Part shown: positions 53,371 through 62,293 of the stretch, one piece after another
Layout: each line of letters begins with the position of its first letter
Numbering within the stretch: position 1 is the first letter of the stretch
DNA from: Paenibacillus marchantiae
Lineage (GTDB): Bacteria > Bacillota > Bacilli > Paenibacillales > Paenibacillaceae
DNA: 64,000 nt
Direction: 5' to 3'
NCBI RefSeq assembly: GCF_028771845.1
Contig: NZ_CP118270.1
Span: 3,038,001 to 3,102,000, forward strand
Program-made: the position numbers and the translations under genes
Notes under the pieces: model-generated
Seen by the model: the letters and a program-made list of their open reading frames with translations, nothing else
Databases searched by the model: none
Told to the model about the DNA's origin: nothing

Positions 53371-53441
53371 TTCATGCCCTTGTTTAGAGAACAGATTCGA
53401 AGATCCATTTTAATTTTAAACTACTTGGGAGTGTGACTAAC

Positions 53442-54320
53442 ATGACGATTTTAGGCGCAATTGAAGCTGGAGGAACCAAATTTGTATGTGGTATCGGTAC
53501 GGAAGAAGGAGAAGTTCTTGAACGCGTAAGTTTTCCAACGACGACACCGGAAGAGACGATGGCTCAAGTAATCGCTTTTTTTGAAGGTAAAGGTATTGAA
53601 GCATTAGGTGTAGGTTCATTTGGTCCGATTGATCCGATTGAAGGAAGCCCGACTTATGGTTACATCACAACAACACCAAAACCACATTGGGGTCAGTACA
53701 ACCTGATTGGTAAGCTCAAAGAGCACTTTGATGTACCGATGACGTTCGACACCGATGTAAACGGTGCTGCGCTTGGGGAAGCAACCTGGGGGGCTGCACA
53801 AGGCCTAGATAGCTGTCTGTATATTACTGTCGGAACGGGTATTGGTGCAGGCGCAGTTGTAGGTGGCAAAATGGTCCATGGATTGTCACATCCAGAGATG
53901 GGACACATCATTGTACGCAGACATCCTGAAGATACGTATGAAGGGTTCTGTCCGTATCATGGAGACTGTCTGGAAGGGCTTGCCGCAGGTCCTGCTATCA
54001 ATAAACGTTGGGAGCAACCAGCTTACGAACTGCCAGCCGATCACAAGGCCTGGGAGATTGAAGCACATTACCTGGCGCATGCTCTGATGAATTATGTATT
54101 GATCCTCACACCTCAGAAAATTGTAATGGGTGGCGGTGTGATGAAGCAGGAGCATCTGTTCCCAATGGTTCGCAGCAAACTGCAGGAATTGCTCGCTGGA
54201 TACGTTCAGCATCCTGCACTTCAGTCCGAAATTGACCAGTATGTCGTTTCACCGGGACTTGGCGATAACGCAGGACTGTGTGGTTCGCTTGCGTTGGCCA
54301 AATTGGCTTTGAACAAGTAA
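53442..54320 (+). CDS. ROK-family sugar kinase (fructokinase-like)
   Basis: This 292-residue kinase has the ATP-binding loop GAIEAGGTKFVCGIG at the N-terminus, the ROK motif region FDTDVNGAALGEATWGAAQG, the substrate loop VGTGIGAGAVVGGKMVHG, and the Zn-binding HPEMGHIIVRRHPEDTYEGFCPYHGDCLEGLAAGPAI typical of ROK fructokinases and glucomannan-pathway kinases (GmuE, ScrK). ATG 53442 has GGGAG ten bases upstream; GTG 53433 is in the same frame. No adjacent transporter or hydrolase gene. Confidence 0.88.
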   Translation: MTILGAIEAGGTKFVCGIGTEEGEVLERVSFPTTTPEETMAQVIAFFEGKGIEALGVGSFGPIDPIEGSPTYGYITTTPKPHWGQYNLIGKLKEHFDVPMTFDTDVNGAALGEATWGAAQGLDSCLYITVGTGIGAGAVVGGKMVHGLSHPEMGHIIVRRHPEDTYEGFCPYHGDCLEGLAAGPAINKRWEQPAYELPADHKAWEIEAHYLAHALMNYVLILTPQKIVMGGGVMKQEHLFPMVRSKLQELLAGYVQHPALQSEIDQYVVSPGLGDNAGLCGSLALAKLALNK

Positions 54321-54339
54321 TAGCTTTACAAACAAGTAG

Positions 54340-54367
54340 TTGACGAATTTTTCCATTGTGGTAATAT
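54340..54367 (+). promoter_or_regulatory. Promoter after the ROK gene
   Basis: TTGACG (54340-54345), 16-base spacer, TAATAT (54362-54367). It fires into a terminator only about 30 bases further. Confidence 0.6.
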
Positions 54368-54400
54368 ATGAGCAACAGCATAGCACGGTTAATGAGGAAG

Positions 54401-54440
54401 CACCTCTCTTGCATGGATTTTGCAGGAGAGGTGTTTTTTT
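54401..54440 (+). terminator. Strong terminator between ROK and HRDC genes
   Basis: CACCTCTC-TGCA (54401-54414) pairs with TGCA-GAGAGGTG, followed by seven T (54434-54440). It may end the ROK transcript, or terminate a short RNA starting near 54374, or attenuate the HRDC gene. Confidence 0.88.
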
Positions 54441-54503
54441 GTGCTGCTTAATTTAGCACAATACAGACTGTGTCGAGCTGAACTATTGAAGGAGGGACAA
54501 GAT

Positions 54504-55505
54504 ATGGAAGTCATTTTCATGAACAGATTATCCAGAATGTCAGATCAGAATGAAGAACATGCCCAGCTGTGGATCGGTGAAGAAGAAGGAGCGTGGCATC
54601 TGGGATGGAGCCGATATGAGGAAGGAGATCGTACGGATGCCATCTGGTATGCTGGCAGTTCGTGGGACGAGCTGTTACATGTGTATCGTCTTCAGTTAGC
54701 CATACAGATGGGCGAAGGATATCGTCCGTTGCTGCAAGGTTTGTTTAACGAAAATGATGATTTGAAGTCGCGCAGTTATGGCGGTCAGCGTCTTCATTGT
54801 TACAGTGAATTATATGGCAATGAGGGGCTGTATATGGACCTGTGCATATGGCGCAGGAAGAGAGCAGCGTCTGACCGGAAGGCCCCCTATTTTATTGCAA
54901 CGAACCGGTTGTTACGCATGATTAGTGCATTTGTTCCACAAACCATCGATGAATTGATGCAACTGCCTGGCGTAGGAGAGAGCAAGGCTTCTGAGTACGG
55001 AGCTGAATGGTTGGAGCTTACGAATGGACTGGAACGTTCCACATCTTTTCCGCTAGATTGGGTGTATACGGCTCTGAAGGAACAAGAATATGAGAGCTGG
55101 CTGTACAAACAGAGGGAGCAGAAATACAAGCAGGAGCTAGACAGATTCACCACCCGGAAGCAGGTACTTGAAGGGATGAAAGAAGGATATACGTTAGAGG
55201 AGATCGTGAATCGTTCCGGATTGTCCCGTCGGGAGCTAATTGAACTGTTAGAGGCACTGGATTTGGAGGGGTATGACACAGATTGTCTACTCGATGCGGA
55301 GCTTGCTGTCATGCCGGAAGAGGAGCAAGAGGCGGTATGGAGCGCCTACGAGGAGCTGGGAGATACGTTTCTGAAGCCCGTGTTACATAAGGTGTATGGA
55401 GAAGAGAAGCCTGGCGGGAGCAATCTGGAGCAGGTCTACGAAAGACTGCGCATGATTCGCATCCGGTTTCGTCGTCACACAGAGACGGAGCAGAATGCAG
55501 GCTAG
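54504..55505 (+). CDS. HRDC-domain protein with C-terminal HTH-like region
   Basis: This 333-residue protein has an HRDC domain at about residues 115-195 (RRKRAASDRKAPYFIATNRL, TIDELMQLPGVGESKASEYGAEWL), the helical nucleic-acid-binding module found at the C-terminus of RecQ and RNase D. A following region (RKQVLEGMKEGYTLEEIVNRSGLSRRELIELLEALDL) looks like a winged helix. No helicase or nuclease motif is present. ATG 54504 follows GGAGGG; the longer frame at 54420 lies inside the terminator. Confidence 0.8.
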   Translation: MEVIFMNRLSRMSDQNEEHAQLWIGEEEGAWHLGWSRYEEGDRTDAIWYAGSSWDELLHVYRLQLAIQMGEGYRPLLQGLFNENDDLKSRSYGGQRLHCYSELYGNEGLYMDLCIWRRKRAASDRKAPYFIATNRLLRMISAFVPQTIDELMQLPGVGESKASEYGAEWLELTNGLERSTSFPLDWVYTALKEQEYESWLYKQREQKYKQELDRFTTRKQVLEGMKEGYTLEEIVNRSGLSRRELIELLEALDLEGYDTDCLLDAELAVMPEEEQEAVWSAYEELGDTFLKPVLHKVYGEEKPGGSNLEQVYERLRMIRIRFRRHTETEQNAG

Positions 55506-55548
55506 ATTGGAAATAGGACGTTAGTTGTCATACAATAAGCTAATTATA

Positions 55549-55592
55549 AAAAAAGACGAAGCGTCTCCAAATGTGGAGCGCTTCGTCTTTTG
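55549..55592. terminator. Bidirectional terminator between HRDC and corA
   Basis: AAAAGACGAAGCG (55551-55563) pairs with CGCTTCGTCTTTT (55579-55591), inner CTCC/GGAG. It can serve both converging genes. Confidence 0.9.
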
Positions 55593-55597
55593 CTATT

Positions 55598-56533
55598 TCA
55601 AACCCAATCTTTTTTGCGGAAAATAAAGAACATGCTCAGGCCCAGTGTAACCATTAGGCCAATAACCACGAAATAACCATATTTCCAGTCCAACTCAGGC
55701 ATGTTCGTGAAGTTCATCCCATAGATGCCAGTGATAACGGTCAGCGGCATGAACACCGTGGTAATGGCGGTGAACACACGCATGATTTCATTCGCCCGGT
55801 TGGCGATACTGGATTGGTAAGCTTCTCGTAAGTTCCCCATCAGGTCGCGATAAGTCTCAAAGGTTTCGGATATTTTCACAGCATTCTCATAAATGTCACT
55901 GAAATACTTTTGCAGTTGATCATCAATAAGACGCAGATCTTTTTTATTGAGTGTGTTAATGACCTCTTTCTGAGGTCCAAGCACTTTCTTCAGCCACAGA
56001 ATCTCACTGCGCAGCCCGATAATCTCATTCAGATGAGACTTTTTGGTATGCATCAGAATGTCTTCTTCTAGCTTCTCGATACGCGCTTCAATTCGGTCAC
56101 CGACGGTAAAGTAATTATCAACAATTAAGTCAACCAACAGGTACAGCAGCTTATCCGGCGTACTGATTTCCTGCTCCCAAAGAATCGGTTTCAATGTCCG
56201 CAATTCGCTGACTTTCTGTTTGGTCACACTGATAATAAAGTGTCTGCCAAGGAACAAGTTGACGGCACGTAAAAAAATCTCTTCATCATCAAAACGAATG
56301 CTATTAATAACAATAAAATAATGGCTCTCATAAATTTCAATCTTCGGACGTTGTTCTTCATCACTCAAACAGTCTTCCACGGCCAGATCATGCATCATGA
56401 ACAGCGGTTGAAGTACCGCCAAATCGTCTACGTCCGCATCAATCCAGTAAAACCCCTCCGCTGGTGGAGTCAGCGCCTGCTGAATGTCGTCCACCGGAAT
56501 AAATACACCGTTATTTACCAACCGGATTTTCAT
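55598..56533 (-). CDS. corA: CorA-family Mg2+/metal transporter
   Basis: This 311-residue channel has a large N-terminal cytoplasmic funnel and two transmembrane helices at the C-terminus. The first helix ends in the diagnostic YGMNFTNMPELDW (the GMN motif), and the second is YGYFVVIGLMVTLGLSMFFIF with a positively charged end. CorA imports Mg2+ and closes when cytosolic Mg2+ is high. The start ATG 56533 follows AAGGAG. A 250-base, strongly structured leader lies upstream, transcribed from a good minus-strand promoter. Confidence 0.93.
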   Translation of the reverse strand: MKIRLVNNGVFIPVDDIQQALTPPAEGFYWIDADVDDLAVLQPLFMMHDLAVEDCLSDEEQRPKIEIYESHYFIVINSIRFDDEEIFLRAVNLFLGRHFIISVTKQKVSELRTLKPILWEQEISTPDKLLYLLVDLIVDNYFTVGDRIEARIEKLEEDILMHTKKSHLNEIIGLRSEILWLKKVLGPQKEVINTLNKKDLRLIDDQLQKYFSDIYENAVKISETFETYRDLMGNLREAYQSSIANRANEIMRVFTAITTVFMPLTVITGIYGMNFTNMPELDWKYGYFVVIGLMVTLGLSMFFIFRKKDWV

Positions 56534-56787
56534 TATTCATCTACTCCTTCTGCACCCGCCAAATGGGCGGATTTCATCAATATGGGCGCAAAAAGAACAG
56601 ATCAGCCGGTCGGCAGCGGAGCCTGGAAGTCAGGACTGCGTTCGCTCTATAATCAAACGGAAGTAACGTCCCGCTGCCGGCATGCTGATATCAATTCTCT
56701 ATGCAGTTTGTCGGAATTCGGCTGCCAGTCAGGCCTCGGGTCGCCATCCATTGAATATGTCACCTCTCACATAAGGGTTTATAACAC
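56534..56787 (-). ncRNA. Structured 5' leader of corA
   Basis: On the minus strand, CGGCAGCGG (complement of 56671-56679) pairs perfectly with CCGCTGCCG (complement of 56611-56619), extended by ATCAGC/GCTGAT (56684-56689/56601-56606) across a four-base internal loop. Inside are CGTTTG/CGAACG and CCTG/CAGG hairpins, so a branched structure results. CCGCC/GGCGG forms a hairpin next to the ribosome binding site. I compared it with the M-box Mg2+ riboswitch and did not find its conserved sequences. Confidence 0.55.
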
Positions 56788-56793
56788 TTGTCT

Positions 56794-56822
56794 AGTATAC
56801 CGCTGGTACAGGGTCCTTTCAA
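56794..56822 (-). promoter_or_regulatory. Sigma-A promoter of corA
   Basis: On the minus strand TTGAAA (complement of 56817-56822), a 17-base spacer and TATACT (complement of 56794-56799). It fits a transcription start near 56787 and a leader of about 250 bases. Confidence 0.78.
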
Positions 56823-56915
56823 GCGCAAAAATGTGTCGATTTCGCGCCCTGGAGCAGTGTATGACAACGGATGATGAACGGTTCCGATCCTGAGGAACAG
56901 ACATTGAACTACACC

Positions 56916-56944
56916 TTGACGTGAGGGGATTAATGTCTTAAAGT
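56916..56944 (+). promoter_or_regulatory. Promoter of the methionine operon
   Basis: TTGACG (56916-56921), 17-base spacer, TAAAGT (56939-56944). The SAM riboswitch begins about 40 bases later. Confidence 0.6.
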
Positions 56945-56987
56945 AAAAGGTGAACCACACTAGTATTTACAATTGAATAAAGCGAAA

Positions 56988-57166
56988 TCTTATCAAGAGT
57001 AGGTGGAGGGACTGGCCCGATGAAACCCGGCAACCGGCGGTATACCGCACGGTGCTAATTCTTGCAGCGACCAAGTGTCCAAGTGACACTGTTGTAACTG
57101 AGAGATGAGAGAGGCGCATATCTATTTACATATGACCTTTCTCGGAATCCGAGGAAGGTCTTTGTT
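56988..57166 (+). ncRNA. SAM-I riboswitch (S-box) with terminator
   Basis: The aptamer shows the conserved CTTATCAAGAGTAGGTGGAG start (56989-57008), the K-turn region GGCCCGATGAAACCCGGCAACC, and the GAGAGATGAGAG closing strand near 57100-57112. The terminator GACCTTTCTCGG/CCGAGGAAGGTC ends in CTTTGTT at 57166. When SAM binds, the terminator forms and metA is not transcribed; without SAM an antiterminator wins. Confidence 0.95.
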
Positions 57167-57208
57167 ATATGCACCGACTTCTCAGCAGTGATTTTCGCTA
57201 AGGAACTT

Positions 57209-57258
57209 GAGCTTGCCGCCAGCAATGTGGTTGCAATTCAGCGCCTGCAGGCAAGCTC
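57209..57258 (+). other. Extra hairpin between the S-box terminator and metA
   Basis: GAGCTTGCC (57209-57217) pairs perfectly with GGCAAGCTC (57250-57258) over a 32-base loop, with no T-run. It lies between the SAM terminator and the metA start, so it is in the mature message and may affect translation. Confidence 0.5.
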
Positions 57259-57345
57259 ATGGCAGCCTATAACTGTACGGATGCGAATCGTATCGAATCC
57301 GCAGTGGCTGCATCTATTTATGCACAAGGAGGAGTTAGAAACACC

Positions 57346-58263
57346 ATGCCAATCAAAATTCCAGACACACTGCCTGCCAAGGAAGTACTTGCAGGAGAGA
57401 ACATCTTTGTCATGGACGAGACATCTGCTTACCAGCAGGACATTCGTCCACTACGTATCGCTATATTAAACCTGATGCCCACAAAGGAAACGACAGAAAC
57501 ACAATTGCTTCGTCTGGTGGGTAACACACCCATTCAGGTAGATATCGTTCTGGTTCATCCGAAGTCTCATACGTCCAAGAATACTTCCCAGGAATATTTG
57601 GACTTGTTCTACAAAACCTTTGATGAGATTGAACACCGCCGTTTTGACGGCATGATCATTACAGGCGCTCCTGTAGAGCAAATGGACTTTGAAGACGTGA
57701 ACTATTGGAAAGAAATCCAGGAGATCTTCGAATGGACCAAAACCAATGTGACTTCGACCATGCATATATGTTGGGCTTCCCAAGCGGGTTTATACCATCA
57801 TTTTGGAGTTCCCAAAGTTCCATTGGATGAAAAATGTTTTGGCGTATTCTCACATACGATCAACAGATCCAATGTGCAGCTGCTGCGCGGATTTGATGAA
57901 GTATTCAACGTCCCGCATTCCCGCCATACGGAAGTGCGGCGTGAAGATATTGAAAAAAATGAAAACCTTGAAATATTGGCTGAATCTGAGGAAGCGGGTA
58001 TTTTCCTGGTTGCTACCAAAGACGGCAAACAGATTTTTGCAACCGGACATGCTGAGTATGACCCTCTTTCATTGAAATGGGAATATGACCGTGATGCAGC
58101 TAAAGGCATGGACATTGCGCTGCCTAGACATTATTTCCCGAATGACGATCCTTCCCGTGTTCCCCCGGCCACTTGGCGGGCACATGCAAACTTATTATTC
58201 TCTAATTGGCTCAATTACTATGTGTATCAAGAGACACCTTACGATATTGGTCCGCAAATCTAA
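57346..58263 (+). CDS. metA: Homoserine O-acetyltransferase (MetA)
   Basis: This 305-residue enzyme activates homoserine for methionine synthesis. It begins [25 protein letters not shown]. The catalytic Cys142 (HICWASQ), His235 and Glu237 (TGHAEYD) are present. Residue 111 is Glu ([11 protein letters not shown]), the determinant known to make MetA use acetyl-CoA rather than succinyl-CoA. ATG 57346 is 15 bases after AAGGAGG (57324-57330), an unusually long spacing; no nearer start fits. Transcription is under the SAM riboswitch. metI follows 24 bases after the stop. Confidence 0.92.
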   Translation: MPIKIPDTLPAKEVLAGENIFVMDETSAYQQDIRPLRIAILNLMPTKETTETQLLRLVGNTPIQVDIVLVHPKSHTSKNTSQEYLDLFYKTFDEIEHRRFDGMIITGAPVEQMDFEDVNYWKEIQEIFEWTKTNVTSTMHICWASQAGLYHHFGVPKVPLDEKCFGVFSHTINRSNVQLLRGFDEVFNVPHSRHTEVRREDIEKNENLEILAESEEAGIFLVATKDGKQIFATGHAEYDPLSLKWEYDRDAAKGMDIALPRHYFPNDDPSRVPPATWRAHANLLFSNWLNYYVYQETPYDIGPQI

Positions 58264-58287
58264 TCGACATTACAGGAGGATGCTGCA

Positions 58288-59475
58288 ATGGAAGACAATA
58301 AGTTGAAAATCGAAAGTCGATTGGCCCAAATTGGGTCTATCAATGAACCGGTAACGGGCGCCATTAATTTTCCGATCTATCAATCCACTGCGTTTCGCCA
58401 CCCAAAGCTTGGACAAAGCACGGGATTTGATTATATTCGTACGACAAATCCAACCCGTAAAGTGTTGGAAGAAGCAGCGGCAGCGTTGGAATCCGGTGAT
58501 GCAGGTTTTGCCTGTAGCTCCGGCATGGCTGCTTTGCAAACGATTTTCGCTTTATTTGGACAAGGGGATCATCTGATTGTATCGCTGGATCTGTACGGCG
58601 GAACGTATCGTTTGCTTGAACGCATCCTGTCTCGATTTGGTGTGACGGCAAGTTACGTAGATACCAATGACCTGGCAGCTCTGGAAAGTATTCGTCAGCC
58701 GAATACAAAAGCGGTATTTATTGAGACACCAACCAATCCACTAATGATGATTACGGATGTGGAAGCGGTATGCTCCTGGGCCAAGAGCCATAACTTGCTG
58801 ACCATTGTGGATAATACACTACTGACTCCGTTCTTCCAGCGTCCAATTGAACTCGGTGCTGATATCATTATCCATAGTGCCACGAAGTATCTGGGTGGTC
58901 ATAATGATGTACTTGCCGGATTAATTATTACCAAAGGGGAAGAATTGTCGGCCGAAATGGCATTCCTGCACAATTCTATTGGAGCAGTGTTGTCTCCAAG
59001 CGACTCCTATCAGCTGATGAAAGGCATGAAGACACTCGCTCTTCGCATGGAGCGGCATGAGTATAATGCTTTGACGATTGCCAAGTACCTTTTGGAGCAC
59101 CCAGCCGTTAATGAAGTGTATCATCCTGGTTTGTCGGATCATCCCGGATTTGAAATACAGAATAAACAATCCAGTGGAAATACAGGCATTTTCTCTTTCA
59201 AAGTAAAGGATGCTCGTTATGTTGAACCGTTGCTTCGTCACATCAAACTGATTGCTTTTGCGGAAAGCCTCGGGGGTGTAGAGTCATTGATGACTTATCC
59301 TGCGGTACAGACCCATGCGGATATTCCGATTGAAATTCGTGACGCGGTAGGTGTAGATGACCGTCTGTTGCGCTTCTCTGTAGGGATCGAACACGCCGAA
59401 GATCTGATTGCTGATCTGGGCAATGCACTCAAAGCTGCACAGCAGGAGATAGAAGGGGGAACGCATCATGAGTGA
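58288..59475 (+). CDS. metI: Cystathionine gamma-synthase / O-acetylhomoserine (thiol)-lyase
   Basis: This 395-residue PLP enzyme has the Cys/Met metabolism family layout. PLP-binding elements: YIRTTNPTRKVLE, ACSSGMAALQTIFALFGQGDHL, DLYGGTYRLLE and the Schiff-base Lys in IIHSATKYLGGHNDVLAG. It is closest to Bacillus MetI (YjcI), which makes cystathionine or homocysteine from O-acetylhomoserine. It overlaps metC by 8 bases, and AGGAGG lies before its ATG. Together with MetA and MetC it completes the route to homocysteine. Confidence 0.92.
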   Translation: MEDNKLKIESRLAQIGSINEPVTGAINFPIYQSTAFRHPKLGQSTGFDYIRTTNPTRKVLEEAAAALESGDAGFACSSGMAALQTIFALFGQGDHLIVSLDLYGGTYRLLERILSRFGVTASYVDTNDLAALESIRQPNTKAVFIETPTNPLMMITDVEAVCSWAKSHNLLTIVDNTLLTPFFQRPIELGADIIIHSATKYLGGHNDVLAGLIITKGEELSAEMAFLHNSIGAVLSPSDSYQLMKGMKTLALRMERHEYNALTIAKYLLEHPAVNEVYHPGLSDHPGFEIQNKQSSGNTGIFSFKVKDARYVEPLLRHIKLIAFAESLGGVESLMTYPAVQTHADIPIEIRDAVGVDDRLLRFSVGIEHAEDLIADLGNALKAAQQEIEGGTHHE

Positions 59476-60661
59476 GCAAAACAATAATGCCAACAATCAT
59501 GAACGGAATGTTCATTCCGACCTGAAGTTCGATACCAAGCTGCTGCATTTCGGTGACGAAATTGATAAAACCACCGGGGCTTCCAGTGTGCCAATTTACC
59601 AGGCCTCCACATTCCATCATTTTGATATTTTTAATCCACCTCAACATGATTATAGTCGTTCCGGTAACCCGACTCGTCAGGCATTGGAGGATTACATTAC
59701 ATTATTGGAGGGTGGGGCACGAGGATTTGCCTATTCCTCAGGCATGGCTGCCATCTCCAGTGTGTTCATGATGTTCTCGGCAGGCGATCACATGATTGTG
59801 ACGGAAGATGTATATGGAGGAACGTATCGACTGCTTACTTCCATTCTGAGCCGGATGCAGATTGAGACTACCTTTGTGGATATGACCAATATTGATGAAG
59901 TGAAGGCAGCGCTCAAACCGAATACGAAGGCAGTCTATATGGAAACACCATCCAACCCGACACTTCGGATCACGGATATTGCTGCGGTCACCTCCTGGGC
60001 ACAGGAACATGGGTTAATCTCCATTCTCGATAACACCTTCATGACGCCTTATTACCAACGGCCGATCGAGCTCGGGGTAGATATTGTCGTACATAGTGCG
60101 ACCAAGTTCCTTGGCGGACACAGTGATGTACTGGCAGGTTTAGCCGTTGCTCGTACGGATTCATTGGGTACACAGCTAAAACAATTGCAGAATGGACTTG
60201 GAACCGTGCTCGGGGCTCAGGAATCCTGGCTGCTGATGCGTGGTATGAAAACCTTGGGTGCGCGCATGGCACACAGTGAACAGAGCACAGCGAAGCTGGC
60301 TGCTTGGCTTAGTGGACGCAGTGATATTACGGCTGTATTTTATCCGGGACTGCTGGATCATCCCGGCCGTGAAGCTCATGAACGTCAGTCAAGCGGATAC
60401 GGCGCTGTCGTGTCGTTTGACGTAGGTTCAGGCGATCGGGCCAAGGCTGTACTTAATCGTGTGAAATTGCCAATTGTTGCCGTGAGTTTGGGTGCGGTTG
60501 AAAGTATCTTGTCTTATCCTGCGATGATGTCTCATGCGGCTATGCCGGCTGAGGTTCGCCGTGATCGGGGTATAACTGACGGATTACTGCGCTTCTCGGT
60601 TGGTCTGGAAGACATCGATGACCTGATTGCAGATCTGGATCAGGCACTTCAGGACTCGTAG
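59468..60661 (+). CDS. metC: Cystathionine beta-lyase
   Basis: This 397-residue PLP enzyme has the same fold as MetI: YSRSGNPTRQALEDYITLLEGG, AYSSGMAAISSVFMMFSAGDH, DVYGGTYRLLTSILSRM and the Schiff-base Lys in VHSATKFLGGHSDVLAG. An N-terminal extension rich in Asn (EQNNNANNHERN) precedes the core. It cleaves cystathionine to homocysteine, as Bacillus MetC (YjcJ). The ATG overlaps the end of metI, so translation is coupled. It is the last gene of the met operon and has a strong terminator after it. Confidence 0.92.
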   Translation: MSEQNNNANNHERNVHSDLKFDTKLLHFGDEIDKTTGASSVPIYQASTFHHFDIFNPPQHDYSRSGNPTRQALEDYITLLEGGARGFAYSSGMAAISSVFMMFSAGDHMIVTEDVYGGTYRLLTSILSRMQIETTFVDMTNIDEVKAALKPNTKAVYMETPSNPTLRITDIAAVTSWAQEHGLISILDNTFMTPYYQRPIELGVDIVVHSATKFLGGHSDVLAGLAVARTDSLGTQLKQLQNGLGTVLGAQESWLLMRGMKTLGARMAHSEQSTAKLAAWLSGRSDITAVFYPGLLDHPGREAHERQSSGYGAVVSFDVGSGDRAKAVLNRVKLPIVAVSLGAVESILSYPAMMSHAAMPAEVRRDRGITDGLLRFSVGLEDIDDLIADLDQALQDS

Positions 60662-60748
60662 GATCGAACAGTATTGAAACACGGGTGTTAGAGCCCGCTG
60701 AAAAAGAAATGAAATAGATAGCATATGTAAACATTTTTATTAATTTTT

Positions 60749-60777
60749 AAAGCACCTTCTCATAAGGTGCTTTTTTT
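60749..60777 (+). terminator. Terminator of the met operon
   Basis: AAAGCACCTT (60749-60758) pairs with AAGGTGCTTT around CTCAT, followed by seven T. Confidence 0.92.
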
Positions 60778-60905
60778 CACATGTAACCTGTGTTACGATA
60801 TGTGGAGTACAGAAATGCGATGTTGCCACCAAAACTTTCATCTATATGAGCAAGTTGGGACGGATCGTGATTATATTTTCTCTTCATGAGGGAGGCTTTT
60901 TTACG

Positions 60906-62042
60906 ATGAGTACGGTAGACCGTATCTTAGATAAAGCCCTTCGGGGCGAACGTTTGGACTTGGAAGACACGATTCAGCTGTTTGAATCAAATGAAGTAGA
61001 CAAAATCGGGGCCGCCGCCAATGTGATTGTAAAACGCATGCACCCCGAACCATACAGAACATTTGTAATTGGGCGTAACGTCAACTACACGAACGTGTGT
61101 GATGTGTACTGCCGTTTTTGTGCTTTCTACCGCAGACCTGGCTCTGACGAAGGATATGTACTTCCCGATGAAGTCATCTTCCAGAAGATTCAAGAAACCG
61201 AAGACGTAAATGGTACCGAGATTTTGATGCAAGGCGGAACGAATCCGAATCTGCCGTTTAGCTATTACACTGACCTGCTCAAAGCGATCAAGGAGCGTTT
61301 CCCTAATATTACGATGCACTCCTTCTCGCCAGCTGAAATTATGAAAATGGTTGAAGTGTCCGACGGTCTTACTTTGGAAGAGGTTGTACGTGCAATTCAC
61401 GAAGCGGGACTCGATTCTCTGCCTGGTGGTGGTGCCGAAATCCTGGATGACCGTACACGCCGCAAAATCAGCCGTTTGAAAGGTTCATGGCGCGATTGGA
61501 TGGACGTTATGCAGACGGCTCACCGTATCGGTATGAACACAACGGCAACGATGGTTATCGGCCTTGGTGAAACGATGGAAGAGCGCGCACTGCATCTGCT
61601 TCGTGTACGTGAAGCTCAGGATGAGTGCATTGCGAACAAGTATGATTCCGAAGGATTTCTGGCGTTCATTCCTTGGACATTCCAACCGGATAATACAAAC
61701 CTGAAGCTGGAGCGTCAGACGCCAGAAGAGTACCTGAAGACGGTAGCGATCAGTCGACTGGTGTTGGACAACATCAAAAACATTCAATCCTCATGGGTAA
61801 CGATGGGACCTGAAGTCGGCAAAAAATCACTCGAATTTGGCTGCAATGACTTTGGTAGCACCATGATTGAAGAGAACGTGGTATCTGCTGCAGGCGCAAC
61901 GTACAAAGTCAACATTGGTTCCATTACGCAACTGATTCGGGAGTCCGGTTATATTCCGGCACAGCGTAACACAAGATATGACATCCTGCGGACGTTTGAT
62001 GAGAATAATGCCATTCAACAAGATTTTGTAATGCAGAACTAA
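60906..62042 (+). CDS. mqnC: Dehypoxanthine futalosine cyclase (radical SAM)
   Basis: This 378-residue enzyme closes the ring of dehypoxanthine futalosine in the futalosine route to menaquinone. The radical SAM cluster motif CDVYCRFCAFYRRPGSDEGY (CxxxCxxC) is followed by GTEILMQGGTNPNLPFSYY and the SAM-site GGGAEILDDRTRRKIS. The C-terminal part ends in the family's usual helical segment. ATG 60906 with GGGAGG upstream; an in-frame Met at 60846 lacks a site. It implies that the organism makes menaquinone by the futalosine pathway; the other mqn genes are not here. Confidence 0.92.
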   Translation: MSTVDRILDKALRGERLDLEDTIQLFESNEVDKIGAAANVIVKRMHPEPYRTFVIGRNVNYTNVCDVYCRFCAFYRRPGSDEGYVLPDEVIFQKIQETEDVNGTEILMQGGTNPNLPFSYYTDLLKAIKERFPNITMHSFSPAEIMKMVEVSDGLTLEEVVRAIHEAGLDSLPGGGAEILDDRTRRKISRLKGSWRDWMDVMQTAHRIGMNTTATMVIGLGETMEERALHLLRVREAQDECIANKYDSEGFLAFIPWTFQPDNTNLKLERQTPEEYLKTVAISRLVLDNIKNIQSSWVTMGPEVGKKSLEFGCNDFGSTMIEENVVSAAGATYKVNIGSITQLIRESGYIPAQRNTRYDILRTFDENNAIQQDFVMQN

Positions 62043-62110
62043 TATTTATTTTATAGTACATCACGCTGATGAATTGAATGGATAAGAATCATTCAGTCAG
62101 TTTGGATATG

Positions 62111-62153
62111 AAGTCCGTTGATTACTCTTTAAGGGGGAATCGGCGGACTTTTT
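62111..62153 (+). terminator. Terminator after mqnC
   Basis: AAGTCCG (62111-62117) pairs with CGGACTT (62144-62150), with inner GATT/AATC, followed by TTTTAATTT. Confidence 0.82.
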
Positions 62154-62293
62154 AATTTCACTTCACACCAAGCGATTATTCACAGATCATCAAACAGTAC
62201 ATATTACGCATTTGGCGATATTTTAGTTTGAAATTCAACTGTTACAATGAAAGGACACGTGAGTAAGCAGACATGCTGGGAAGGGGCAGGCCG

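Noticed and set aside
56534..56787. M-box Mg2+ riboswitch
   Set aside because: The conserved sequences of the M-box (for example the GTTAGGTGAGGCTCC start) are absent; only generic strong helices are seen.
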